Assembly: GCA_021108075.1 (NCBI GenBank)
Contig: JAIORP010000090.1
Location: 143,828-185,064, forward strand
DNA: 41,237 nucleotides
Origin: Candidatus Omnitrophota bacterium
Lineage (GTDB): Bacteria; Omnitrophota; Gorgyraeia; Zapsychrales; Zapsychraceae
Reading direction: 5' to 3'
In this document: one piece after another, positions 8,226 to 16,270 of the stretch
How the letters are laid out: each line of letters opens with the position of its first letter
Numbering within the stretch: position 1 is the stretch's first letter
The notes under the pieces: model-generated
The model's input: only the letters and a program-made list of their open reading frames with translations
Told to the model about the DNA's origin: nothing
Database searches by the model: none
Made by a program: the position numbers and the translations under genes

Positions 8226-9413
8226 CTAGCTTATCGCCAAAACAACAATACTGCAATTTTGGAATAAAGCTTTTTTAAATCTTTCATTTGATTGAAAGGG
8301 ACAAATTTCACCGTTACTGTACATTCCGAAAATGGGGACATCAGGAGCGAATACTTTTTTGATTTCTTCGATCTCCTGAAAAGCTGTACGCCCAAATAAT
8401 TTCAACCGCGCAAAAGAAATAAAAACAAGGATAGCTTTAGGCTGTTTTCCAAGTAAATTATTTTTGGCTTCCTGCGCGGCCTCAAAGGCGGCATGTTTAC
8501 ATGTTTCTTTGTTCCCAATCATTAAATGGACTTCCGCCTTCTCGGGAACATCTCCCTGGCAAACAATGCTTCCGTCATCGCCAATGGACAGGGCATTCCG
8601 CAGCAGATATTCTTTATTGCCTTCAACAAAAATACCCAGGGGATAAAGGATCGACATTTTATCCCCTTTGCTTGTTTGTAGATCCAGTGCTTCATCTCCT
8701 AAATATTCTTCATAGAGATAGGAGGCTCGATAACCACTTATTGATTTGATGATATTGCCTTCGACTTTGTCGATGATGCGCGGTTTTCCCAGCGGTCTCC
8801 ACCCATGTCGATTTCCTATGCCGACATTCAAATGTCCGCCGAGGATCAGACCTGTTGCCGAGTTCCGAAGAATACGGTTTTGATAAATTTGAAAGCTGTC
8901 TTTATATGTGAAATCATCGGAGCTTCCAATACCAACAGTCGGAAAAACTGTCCCTAAGATATCTTGGATCCCTTTCGTGAATTGCTGATTCCCCGCTAAT
9001 AAGCCATCAATAAAAAATAAAAAAATAGCGCGACCGTGCCTGCCGTATTTTTCGATACAATTGTTTGCCAGCATGGAACCGGCCTGGTAAGGATTAAATG
9101 TGTTGATGTTTTCAATATGTCCTGTTCCGCATTGGATATCATTGGAATGAACTGTGAGGATGGCAATGCCGCTTGTTTTGATCGATGTGGACTGAACCAA
9201 CCCTGCGGTCGAACATCCCAGAATAGGCATGCCCTGTAATGTGTTGTATATGACAGGCAGAGTGACCGACGGATCATAATCCACAGTACTAAAAACAAAA
9301 GCAAAATTGAGGCCATCGGAATTTAAATTTTTTTTAGCGTCAAGAGCCGCGATTTGGGCTGCTTTTTCCGGAACTTCATCTTGGCTAAAACCAATACTGA
9401 TGTCTAATGCCAC
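8226..9413 (-). CDS. FIST domain-containing sensory protein
   Basis: A cytoplasmic protein of 395 residues with no signal peptide. The N-terminal half has FAFVFSTVDYD..., PILGCSTAGL and IAILTVHSND, and the C-terminal half has LVFISFARLKLFG and PIFGMYSNGEICPF. This matches the FIST_N/FIST_C pair, which is thought to bind small ligands such as amino acids in signal-transduction proteins. The GTG start has AAAGGAGG about 10 nt upstream. It is the first gene of a minus-strand cassette with a histidine kinase and a response regulator. I infer that it feeds ligand information to the kinase; the ligand is unknown. Confidence 0.85.
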   Translation of the reverse strand: MALDISIGFSQDEVPEKAAQIAALDAKKNLNSDGLNFAFVFSTVDYDPSVTLPVIYNTLQGMPILGCSTAGLVQSTSIKTSGIAILTVHSNDIQCGTGHIENINTFNPYQAGSMLANNCIEKYGRHGRAIFLFFIDGLLAGNQQFTKGIQDILGTVFPTVGIGSSDDFTYKDSFQIYQNRILRNSATGLILGGHLNVGIGNRHGWRPLGKPRIIDKVEGNIIKSISGYRASYLYEEYLGDEALDLQTSKGDKMSILYPLGIFVEGNKEYLLRNALSIGDDGSIVCQGDVPEKAEVHLMIGNKETCKHAAFEAAQEAKNNLLGKQPKAILVFISFARLKLFGRTAFQEIEEIKKVFAPDVPIFGMYSNGEICPFQSNERFKKALFQNCSIVVLAIS

Positions 9414-9829
9414 AGGCGTTTAACCTCCTTTGATTATCTTCGAGTACAGCAATGAGTTAAAAGCGGCTGAAGAGCTTTCCGTCCTTCAGGTAAAATTAAA
9501 TTGTTCATGCCGATTATCGACGACGGACAATTTGAGAGCAACAAATGGCAAATAAGGTGACTGGAAGCAATCGAATGTCTTTTTTTATTTTGATGTCGTC
9601 AATAAACAGTTGAAATATTTTTATCACAGCAAAAAAAGTAGTAATATAATTTATATATTATTAATTAAATATACCACCTTATTGGGTGCCCTCATTTTAT
9701 CTTTGGCGTTAAGGAGTGTCAATCATTTAAACCCTGTTTTTTATGCCTTTTCAGATTATGATATGATTGCATTCCCGAATATTCCATTCTCCAGCAGTCT
9801 ATCCGTGGCAGGGGAAGGAAGGATTATTG
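9414..9829. other. Non-coding stretch before tRNA-Glu
   Basis: About 415 bp without a convincing gene. It holds the upstream region of the minus-strand FIST gene and a strongly AT-rich segment (about 9600-9780). A weak minus-strand promoter candidate (TTTAAC, 17 bp, GATAAT) is close to the FIST start. One open frame from a TTG at 9610 has no ribosome site and runs up to the tRNA; I do not believe it. Confidence 0.4.
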
Positions 9830-9857
9830 TTGACCCATTAAAGAAATATGATATGAT
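9830..9857 (+). promoter_or_regulatory. Promoter of tRNA-Glu
   Basis: TTGACC at 9830-9835, 16-bp spacer and TATGAT at 9852-9857, with a second overlapping TATGAT at 9847. The -10 ends 20 nt before the mature tRNA. Confidence 0.6.
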
Positions 9858-9877
9858 TTTTATAATTAAGTATTGAG

Positions 9878-9951
9878 GGCCCCATCGTCTAGCCTGGTCA
9901 GGACACATGGTTCTCAGCCATGAAACGCGGGTTCGAATCCCGCTGGGGCTA
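9878..9951 (+). tRNA. tRNA-Glu (anticodon CTC)
   Basis: A 74-nt tRNA. The acceptor GGCCCCA pairs with TGGGGCT (G1-U72 wobble), the D-arm GTCT/GGAC is preceded by the TCGTCTAG typical of Glu tRNAs, the anticodon stem is CATGG/CCATG with loop TTCTCAG, and the T-arm is GCGGG-TTCGAAT-CCCGC. The discriminator is A. CCA is not encoded. The CUC anticodon reads GAG only, so another Glu tRNA (UUC) should exist elsewhere. Confidence 0.92.
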
Positions 9952-10218
9952 TATAACACGTCTGCTTGTTTTTTTGATGAAAGGAAACGCAACCTTTTGA
10001 GCAACTCTGTGCGGTACAAGACCTAACTCCGTTCTGATTCAGGGACTTTTTGTTTTTTACTGGAACACAAAATATGATGGTGATTTATTATTAATGATAT
10101 AATGCTTGTTAAGGTTTAGTTGTAAAAGAGGCGGAAGAAGTCCTGGCAGTCGTTTCCTTGTAAAATGCATTTTGGAGAATAATGGGACTGAACGAAGCAT
10201 GGATCAGGATGGAATAAC

Positions 10219-10609
10219 ATGAAGAAGTTTTTAATTTTTGTTTCTGATATCAATGGTTTCTGCTGTCCACGCCGGGGAGACAGATGTTTTAATCGTGGTA
10301 GTGAAAAGGACCGGTGACACTGAATATCATTTTGATGTCACATTGCGCCATGCGGATACGGGTTGGGATCATTATGCCGACAAAGGGAAGATTCGGACAG
10401 AAGATGACACCATTTTGGGAACGCGCGTCCGGTATCACCCACACGTGAACGAACAACCGTTTACGCGCAGTTTGTCGGGTGTCCATATCCCTGCTGAGAT
10501 AAAAAGGGTTATTATTCGGGGGTATGATTCTGTTCACGACGATGGTGGGCAAGAGATCCTTATGGAGCGACCACAAGACAGAGGTGACGTTATTCGTAAG
10601 ACCCGATGA
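10219..10609 (+). CDS. Conserved small exported protein, signal peptide frameshifted
   Basis: The mature part (GETDVLIVVVKRTGD... to the stop) belongs to an unnamed conserved periplasmic family that I recognise from motifs such as HADTGWDHYADK, LGTRVRYHPHVNEQPFTRS and VIIRGYDSVHDDGG. The best start, ATG 10219 after AGGATGGA, opens MKKFLI and then runs out of frame. Removing one T from the TTTTT run at 10235-10239 restores a perfect signal peptide, MKKFLILFLISMVSAVHA, joined in frame to GETD. As written, only a weak TTG (10238) or ATG (10253) starts the downstream frame. It could be a sequencing or assembly error, a true pseudogene, or slippage-controlled expression. Function unknown. Confidence 0.6.
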
Positions 10610-10708
10610 AAGATGAACCATTGTGAGCTTAGCCGTCCTGAGCATATCGCGAGTTGATCAATTGCCGATGGATCAGGGTAACCCAGAGAAAGGACATCCA
10701 CGGACAAT

Positions 10709-11476
10709 ATGACGATCATTGAATGTATCATTTTGGGGATTGTTGAGGGCATTACTGAATTTCTCCCCATTTCATCAACCGGTCATTTAATTCTGGCTGA
10801 ACATCTGATGAAAATGCCTCAGACGGAATTTTTAAAAAGTTTTGATATCGCGATACAAGTGGGCGCTATTTTAGCCGTTGTTATTTTATATGCGCGGTCA
10901 CTTATCTTGAACAAAGAAATATTTTTACGCGTTTCAGCGGCATTTATTCCGACAGCTGTCATAGGTTTTATTTTATATAAACTGATAAAAAAATTTTTAC
11001 TTGGGAATGCTTATATCGTCGCTGTTTCTTTGTTTGTCGGCGGTATTATCCTCATATTGTTTGAAAGGAAACACCAGGAGAAAGAAACCGATTTAGATGA
11101 CATCGTGGGCATGACTTACAAGCAGGCCGTGTTAATCGGATTGTTTCAAACTCTGGCCGTTGTCCCGGGCGTTTCACGTTCAGCCGCGACGATTATTGGG
11201 GGATTGCTATTAGGTCTGAAACGAAAAACGATTGTGGAGTTTTCTTTTTTATTAGCCGTTCCAACGATGTTAGCTGCGACAGGGTTCGATTTGCTTAAGA
11301 GCGGGATGTCTTTTTCTTCTGACCAATTTATGCTGTTGGGTTTAGGAAGCCTGGTCTCCTTTGTTATCGCTGTTTTTAGTATCAAATTTTTATTGTTTTT
11401 TATCAAGAATCATGATTTTGTTCCCTTTGGCGTCTATCGCATTTTGGTTGCGATCGTTTTTTTAATTTTTATGTGA
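10709..11476 (+). CDS. uppP: Undecaprenyl-diphosphatase (BacA/UppP)
   Basis: An integral membrane phosphatase that recycles undecaprenyl pyrophosphate to the monophosphate carrier for peptidoglycan synthesis; overexpression gives bacitracin resistance in other bacteria. Both family signatures are present: EGITEFLPISSTGHLIL near residues 14-30 and PGVSRSAATIIGGLLLGL near 153-170. About eight hydrophobic segments span 255 residues, a normal length. The stop overlaps the next gene's GTG by 4 nt. Together with the DD-carboxypeptidase at 14182 it indicates a peptidoglycan-containing cell. Confidence 0.95.
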   Translation: MTIIECIILGIVEGITEFLPISSTGHLILAEHLMKMPQTEFLKSFDIAIQVGAILAVVILYARSLILNKEIFLRVSAAFIPTAVIGFILYKLIKKFLLGNAYIVAVSLFVGGIILILFERKHQEKETDLDDIVGMTYKQAVLIGLFQTLAVVPGVSRSAATIIGGLLLGLKRKTIVEFSFLLAVPTMLAATGFDLLKSGMSFSSDQFMLLGLGSLVSFVIAVFSIKFLLFFIKNHDFVPFGVYRILVAIVFLIFM

Positions 11477-11982
11477 CGTTCTCAGAAAGATATTCGATGG
11501 GCCATTTTTTTACGGAAAAAGATTTTCAGTATATGCAAAAAGCCATTGGGGTTGCCACGAAAGGCATTGAAAGGGGGCAAACACCCTTTGGCGCCTGTAT
11601 TGTGCTGCGCCAGGAAGTGCTGAGTGTTACTCACAATGTTGTCTGGCACACGACAGACATTACCGCGCATGCAGAGGTTCACGCGATTCGTCTGGCCTGT
11701 CAAAAGATGGGTTCCATTGATTTGAGAGGGAGTGTCATTTATTCAACCTGTGAGCCCTGTCCGATGTGTTTTAGTGCCTGTCATTGGGCGAATATTAAAA
11801 AGGTGATTTTCGGGGCCAGTATTCGGGATGCGTTACAAGCTGGTTTTAGGGAAATGACCATTTCCAACAAACGGATGAAAAGTTTAAGCGGAACTCAAAT
11901 GCAGTGTCTTGGCGGATGTTTGAAGAAAGAAAATCAAGCCCTTTTTCAATTATGGTTGCAGCGGAACCCAAAGGTCTATTAA
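11473..11982 (+). CDS. Nucleoside/guanine deaminase-like enzyme
   Basis: A cytidine/deoxycytidylate deaminase-fold protein of 169 residues. The zinc site is H66-A-E68 and P95-C96-P-M-C99. The segment around FGASIRDALQAGFREMTISN resembles guanine deaminases of the Bacillus GuaD type more than TadA, and the C-terminal tail ending FQLWLQRN is also of that type. It probably deaminates a free base or nucleoside in purine salvage. The GTG at 11473 overlaps the uppP stop; the alternative ATG at 11497 has little ribosome site either. The stop TAA overlaps the next ATG (TAATG), so uppP, this gene and the membrane protein look co-transcribed. Confidence 0.82.
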   Translation: MTFSERYSMGHFFTEKDFQYMQKAIGVATKGIERGQTPFGACIVLRQEVLSVTHNVVWHTTDITAHAEVHAIRLACQKMGSIDLRGSVIYSTCEPCPMCFSACHWANIKKVIFGASIRDALQAGFREMTISNKRMKSLSGTQMQCLGGCLKKENQALFQLWLQRNPKVY

Positions 11983-12614
11983 TGATGAATAACAACACCA
12001 TCCGAATGATTGTGGGTTTATTTTTTTTGTTTTATGGCTTGTTGAGCCTCTCGGCGATTATACATAGAGGGAGTCAGCATTTTTTTGATCAAGATAAACC
12101 GTATTTGCAGCGGCATAAAACGTCTTTGCAAGATTTCTCTAGCGCGGGTAAGGAATTGTCGCAACGCTTGAATCGTCCGATTCATTTTCGTGTTCAGGTT
12201 AACCGGCAATATTCGATTGATAAATTCGCCTTACGCATGTTTTTTGGCGTTGTCGCCATGGAGTATTGTTTATCTTTTTTCTATGTGTTTACGGGCATTG
12301 CGCTGGTAAGAAAATATTATTTTGGTACCTTTTTATTTCAAAGTGTATTATTATATGACATTATGCTGAAGATGTTTTTTAAGTTTGTTTTGTATTACTT
12401 TTTTCAGCAATGGCCAGACACTATTCAAGTATATAAATTATTGTTAGGGTATTTCATTCCTAACTGCGGTTTGATGTCCTATGTCTCTGGTTTGTTGACA
12501 GGCGCTGTTTTTGTTTCCCAATCCCGGTTTTTGTTTATGGCATACGGTCTCATGATCGTTTGTTCCATATTTTTTATTTTTAAGATGAACGTTAACAATA
12601 CGAAACACGGTTAG
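11982..12614 (+). CDS. Hypothetical polytopic membrane protein
   Basis: About 210 residues, starting at ATG 11982 or the adjacent ATG 11985, which overlap the deaminase stop; AAGG lies 8 nt upstream. Roughly four or five membrane segments are visible: residues 6-25, a pair around 85-120, about 125-150, 158-180 and 188-205. Between the first and second is a soluble stretch of about 50 basic residues (HKTSLQDF... VQVNRQYS). No family is recognised. Its position in the uppP-deaminase run gives no clear functional hint. Confidence 0.65.
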   Translation: MMNNNTIRMIVGLFFLFYGLLSLSAIIHRGSQHFFDQDKPYLQRHKTSLQDFSSAGKELSQRLNRPIHFRVQVNRQYSIDKFALRMFFGVVAMEYCLSFFYVFTGIALVRKYYFGTFLFQSVLLYDIMLKMFFKFVLYYFFQQWPDTIQVYKLLLGYFIPNCGLMSYVSGLLTGAVFVSQSRFLFMAYGLMIVCSIFFIFKMNVNNTKHG

Positions 12615-12639
12615 CATTTGTTTTATCAAGGAGTATGAT

Positions 12640-13086
12640 ATGAAGACAATAATATTGAGTGGCATTTTAATAGTTTTTATTTTAAGTGGATGCACGACAA
12701 TGGATTATGACACGGATTATGGCCATGTCCCGTCAATTCCGGTTTTTGAATCCATGGAAAAGAAGTTTTTAGACCTCACGCCCATTTATATTGGGATGTC
12801 TGAGCGTGAAGTGAAAAGTGTTTTGGGGCAGGATGTGGTTGTTGGTTTTAGTAAAAGCCCAGACGTTCCAGGCTCCTTTGATCCGATTGTTGTGCAAAAT
12901 CCATATCGAACCGAGGTTATTTCCGGCGGGGCGGTGACCTATGATGTCCTGTATTATTTTTATGCTGTTAAAAAATCGGATGGCATTATAGCGGAAGAGG
13001 AGCTTTATCCGTTGGTTTTTGATGAAGGCCGTTTAGTTGGAAAAGGCTGGGACTTTTTGTTTAAGTTAAAAAATAAATCAAGTTGA
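12640..13086 (+). CDS. Lipoprotein with SmpA/BamE-like motif
   Basis: A protein of 148 residues. The signal peptide ends in a lipobox, LSGC, with the acylated Cys at 18. After a short linker, YIGMSEREVKSVLGQDV matches the GMTxxEVxxxLG signature of the SmpA/OmlA (BamE) fold, followed by alternating strands (VTYDVLYYFYAV). BamE is an accessory subunit of the outer-membrane protein assembly machine; many unrelated small lipoproteins share this motif, so I do not call it bamE. AAGGAG lies 6 nt before the ATG. A MITE-like repeat begins 23 nt after the stop. Confidence 0.78.
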   Translation: MKTIILSGILIVFILSGCTTMDYDTDYGHVPSIPVFESMEKKFLDLTPIYIGMSEREVKSVLGQDVVVGFSKSPDVPGSFDPIVVQNPYRTEVISGGAVTYDVLYYFYAVKKSDGIIAEEELYPLVFDEGRLVGKGWDFLFKLKNKSS

Positions 13087-13108
13087 TATCGTTTGTTTTC
13101 TTTAATTT

Positions 13109-13213
13109 ATACCAAATCCATTAATAAATTGTTCTATCTTAATTCTGATATTCTCGCTAAATCGTCGAGAAAAGCAGAATTGGTTTTGGTCATTATTTAA
13201 TGGAATTGGTATT
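13109..13213 (+). repeat. MITE-like palindromic repeat, copy 1 (105 bp)
   Basis: The ends TACCAAATCCATTAA and TTAATGGAATTGGTA are inverted repeats with one mismatch. Inside, TTCTCG/CGAGAA and AATTCTG/CAGAATT form a nested hairpin. It is the same length as copy 2 at 27147. The outer TA on both sides fits a TA target duplication as made by IS630/Tc1-type transposases. The right end is 3 nt before the trmB-like GTG start. Confidence 0.85.
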
Positions 13214-13216
13214 ATT

Positions 13217-14167
13217 GTGAGTTTAAAAGAGTTTTCATTATCAAATATCCTTGAGGTTCAACCTTTCAATGCACCAATTCAATGGGAATCTGTTTTTGAC
13301 AAGGCTGCACCGCTATATGTTGAAATTGGATTCGGTTACGGTGAAGTTTTGTTGCGTGATGCGCAAGCGAACCCGGGGACTAACTATGTCGGGATAGAGC
13401 AGCATTGGGAGCGGATCTACAAAACATTACGCCATCTATCCCTGATCCGTTCAAATCCTGAGGGGAAATTTTTTTCTTTCAGGAATGTCCGGATTGTGAA
13501 GGTTGACGCGCGTATTGCCTTTGAGCGATATTTTTATACAGGCAGCATTGATCAGATCATGTGCCTTTTTCCTTGTCCCTGGCCTAAAAAAGGACATATT
13601 AAACATCGTCTTTTTTCCCGGGATTTTTTACGCATGTTAAATAATCGGTTGAAGAAGAACGGTTGCGTTCAGGTTGTGACTGATTTTGAGCCTTATGGGG
13701 ACTGGATTTTAAGTCAAATTCAACGAACAGGGTTTGCGTGTCAGACAAAAAGAATCCCCCCCCGGTTTAGAACAAAGTTCGAAAAAAAATGGCAGGAGGA
13801 AGGACACGCGGATTTTTTTGAAATAAATTTAACAAAAAAAAGACATATTCACGTGCCAGTCAAGGAAGGAGTTCCCTTGAAAGCGTATCGATTGAGAAAT
13901 TTTGATCCTGAGAAAATATCTTTTCTTGATCAGACCGGTCCAGTTTCTGTTATATATAAAGAGCTGTTTTATGATGCGAAAAGGCAATGGGCCATGGTTC
14001 ATCTGGTTGTCTCAGAGGACTATTTAACCCAACATTTCTGGGTGACGATTAAGAAAGTCAAAGATTTTTGGCGGATATGTAAAGCCGATGGACAAACATT
14101 TTTTCCGACACCAGGTGTAGCCAGAGCGATTGAATTTGTTTATGAGATGGCTAAGAAATCAACATGA
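13217..14167 (+). CDS. trmB: tRNA (guanine-N7)-methyltransferase-like protein, long form
   Basis: Residues about 30-205 are a TrmB-type SAM methyltransferase: the SAM loop YVEIGFGYGE (34-43), YVGIEQHW, the substrate motif FPCPWPKKGHIKHR (118-131) and a TKFE (186-189). TrmB makes m7G46 in tRNA. Two oddities stand out. The Asp of the usual FPDPWPKKRH signature is Cys120. A C-terminal extension of about 107 residues (210-316) forms an extra domain, recalling the long TrmB forms of epsilonproteobacteria. The GTG start has no ribosome site because a MITE-like repeat ends 3 nt upstream; no other start is available before residue 115. dacA follows after 14 nt. Confidence 0.83.
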   Translation: MSLKEFSLSNILEVQPFNAPIQWESVFDKAAPLYVEIGFGYGEVLLRDAQANPGTNYVGIEQHWERIYKTLRHLSLIRSNPEGKFFSFRNVRIVKVDARIAFERYFYTGSIDQIMCLFPCPWPKKGHIKHRLFSRDFLRMLNNRLKKNGCVQVVTDFEPYGDWILSQIQRTGFACQTKRIPPRFRTKFEKKWQEEGHADFFEINLTKKRHIHVPVKEGVPLKAYRLRNFDPEKISFLDQTGPVSVIYKELFYDAKRQWAMVHLVVSEDYLTQHFWVTIKKVKDFWRICKADGQTFFPTPGVARAIEFVYEMAKKST

Positions 14168-14181
14168 TTCTTTAGGTAAAA

Positions 14182-15021
14182 ATGAATTATAAAAAATATC
14201 CTCGATTTATATTTTTCTTCTTAATGATCGTCATGATCTTTCCTTCCCCTGTTTTTGCAAAAAGAAAATCAAAAAAGAACAAGGGGTACCGTGTTTCTGC
14301 CCGGTCTGCGATTTTTTCTGACAGCACAAAAGTAAAACGGCTTTATGGTAAAAAGGTGCACAGGCGTGTTTTGCCCGCAAGCACGACTAAGGTTATGACC
14401 GCTCTTATCGTCCTGGAAAAACTGCCGCTGAATAAATATATTACCGTTAGCAAAAGAGCGACCAATGTTGTCCCGACGAAAATTAATTTGCGTCCCGGTG
14501 AGAAATATCGGGTTAAAGATTTGCTGTATGCCATATTAATCAAATCAGCCAATGACGCCAGTGTGGTTTTGGCTGAAGCTGTCGCTGGATCAGAAACAAA
14601 ATTTGTTGCCCTTATGAACAAGAGGGCGAAGCAATTGGGGGCAAAGCATTCACGTTTTGCGAATTCCCATGGCTTGCCATCGGCGAAAGGAACGCAATAC
14701 ACAACCGCTTATGATATGTACCTCATTTTTCGTAAAGCATTGAAATATTCTTTTTTTCGTAAAGCCATCAAATTAAAGTACCACGTTATTCGCTCAAACC
14801 GTGGGCGGAAAATAAAGTTAAAAAGCCACAATAAAATATTGTTTTTCAATTGGAAGAAAAAAATCTATGGGAAAACCGGTTATACCAAATCAGCAAAGTC
14901 TTGCTTTGTGGGCACGATCCAAAAAGGAAACAGCACATTAATCATTGCCGTCTTTGGTTGTTCCCGTCGCTGGACGGATATCAAGCATATTGTTTCCCGG
15001 TATGGAGGGGGCTCTTTATGA
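14182..15021 (+). CDS. dacA: D-alanyl-D-alanine carboxypeptidase (S11 family)
   Basis: A secreted penicillin-binding enzyme that trims the terminal D-Ala of peptidoglycan stem peptides. The N-terminal signal peptide is about residues 1-26 (FFFLMIVMIFPSPVFA). The catalytic triad of motifs is intact: S67-T-T-K70, S122-A-N124 and K231-T-G233. At 279 residues it has only the peptidase domain, without the C-terminal beta domain and amphipathic anchor of E. coli PBP5, so it is probably soluble in the periplasm. The protein is notably Lys/Arg rich. The family (DacA, DacF, others) is clear, but the exact paralogue name is not. Confidence 0.9.
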   Translation: MNYKKYPRFIFFFLMIVMIFPSPVFAKRKSKKNKGYRVSARSAIFSDSTKVKRLYGKKVHRRVLPASTTKVMTALIVLEKLPLNKYITVSKRATNVVPTKINLRPGEKYRVKDLLYAILIKSANDASVVLAEAVAGSETKFVALMNKRAKQLGAKHSRFANSHGLPSAKGTQYTTAYDMYLIFRKALKYSFFRKAIKLKYHVIRSNRGRKIKLKSHNKILFFNWKKKIYGKTGYTKSAKSCFVGTIQKGNSTLIIAVFGCSRRWTDIKHIVSRYGGGSL

Positions 15022-15202
15022 TTTTTTGGCGGCTTGATGGACTTCAGCCACCTTTCCGTATCTTATGCCGATCAGGCCCTGGGAGGTCATAGCAAGATGG
15101 ACACGAAGGCGAAGAGAAGACCGCATTTCTGCTAGAAACAAACGGTAAAGTGTGTTATTGTCATTGAGATAAAAATTAGGATGAAAAAAAAGGAGCCGAA
15201 AG

Positions 15203-16069
15203 ATGGATAATCGATTGTTTACTCTGGTGATAGTAGCTGTTTTAGCGATTATGATCGGTTTGGGTGTTGTTTCCAAACAAACACGTGAGCCGATGTTGAG
15301 GGAAATTTTAAAGCAACAGGCGATGATGTTAAAGAACCACGAAGTCTTTTTAAGTCAAGCGGAAGAGGATGCTAATTCTTCAGCGTTGCGTGACGAGTTG
15401 CAGACGCTCAAATTGACTCAACAAGCTTTTGAGCAACGCATAACAGCGCTGGAGATGCAATTTAAACAATTCCAGGCCGGTGGCCGCCCGGCTGCCGCCC
15501 AGGCACGGCAACAACCCCCGCAAAGGCCGCAAGAAGACTACACGAAGGTACATGATATCCCTGTTGCCCATTCACAGATAAAAGGTAACAAAGACGCGAA
15601 GGTGACCATTGTTATGTTTGTTGACTTTCAATGTCCGTTCAGTGCCCGGTTTTATCCTCCTTTGCAGCAGGTATTAAAGGCCTATCCGGATGACTCGCGC
15701 GTTATCATCAAACATTTTCCGCTGGCGTTTCATAAACAAGCCCAGCCAGCCGCTAAAGCGATTCTGGCTGCTGGTTTGCAGGGAAAGTATTGGGAGATGA
15801 CTGACCGCATCTTTGAACTAAATTCCTCCGGGTTATCTGATGATAAATTTAAGGAGCTGGCCGGAAGCATCGGGATGGATGTCGATAAATTCATGAATGA
15901 TTATAAAGAAAAAGACGCTGAATGGGAAAAAATGATTCAGGCGGATATGAATTTGGGGAGCCAGGTTGGTGTGCGCGGTACCCCAACATTTTTTCTTAAT
16001 GGACGAAAAACGAGGGCCAGGACCTTTGAGGCCTATAAACAGGAAATTGATCAAGTCTTGAAGAAATAA
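15203..16069 (+). CDS. DsbA-like thioredoxin-fold protein with CPFS site
   Basis: A protein of 288 residues: an N-terminal membrane anchor (5-23), a coiled-coil region (30-90), a Gln/Pro-rich linker (93-112), then a DsbA-family thioredoxin domain (120-285). The active-site strand reads FVDFQCPFSARFY, so the CXXC of DsbA is C144-P-F-S147 and the resolving cysteine is lost. The cis-Pro loop VGVRGTPTFF is intact. Such a monothiol form cannot be a simple dithiol oxidase; it could act as an isomerase, form mixed disulfides or have a chaperone role. AGGAG lies 8 nt before the ATG. It is followed by a strong terminator and stands alone. Confidence 0.85.
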   Translation: MDNRLFTLVIVAVLAIMIGLGVVSKQTREPMLREILKQQAMMLKNHEVFLSQAEEDANSSALRDELQTLKLTQQAFEQRITALEMQFKQFQAGGRPAAAQARQQPPQRPQEDYTKVHDIPVAHSQIKGNKDAKVTIVMFVDFQCPFSARFYPPLQQVLKAYPDDSRVIIKHFPLAFHKQAQPAAKAILAAGLQGKYWEMTDRIFELNSSGLSDDKFKELAGSIGMDVDKFMNDYKEKDAEWEKMIQADMNLGSQVGVRGTPTFFLNGRKTRARTFEAYKQEIDQVLKK

Positions 16070-16090
16070 CCGTAGTATTGAAATTTGTAA

Positions 16091-16125
16091 AAAAGGGCAC
16101 GTTGAATGAAATGGTGCCCTTTTTT
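16091..16125 (+). terminator. Intrinsic terminator after the DsbA-like gene
   Basis: AAAAGGGCAC and GTGCCCTTTT pair perfectly (10 bp) around a 13-nt loop and end in TTTTTT. It starts 21 nt after the stop codon. Confidence 0.88.
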
Positions 16126-16178
16126 ATTACCTGTGGCCTACAGTGGATTTGAGGCCTGGCATCCCCCAGTTTTTTTAT

Positions 16179-16207
16179 TTGATTATTTTGTGAAAACAGT
16201 ATATACT
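16179..16207 (+). promoter_or_regulatory. Promoter of the L27-like gene
   Basis: TTGATT, 17-bp spacer, TATACT, lying between the upstream terminator and ATG 16271. The predicted leader is about 57 nt. Confidence 0.6.
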
Positions 16208-16270
16208 TTTGAAGTTTCTTCTGTCCCGGTGACTATAAGTATTATTAATAAAGTATATGAGGAGTATGTA

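Noticed and set aside
9610..9876. Small membrane protein of 88 residues before tRNA-Glu
   Set aside because: TTG start, no ribosome site, AT-rich composition, and it runs through the tRNA promoter to the tRNA edge.
16106..16270. N-terminal extension of the L27-like protein
   Set aside because: It would read through an intrinsic terminator and the promoter; ATG 16271 has a good GAGGAG and matches the family start.
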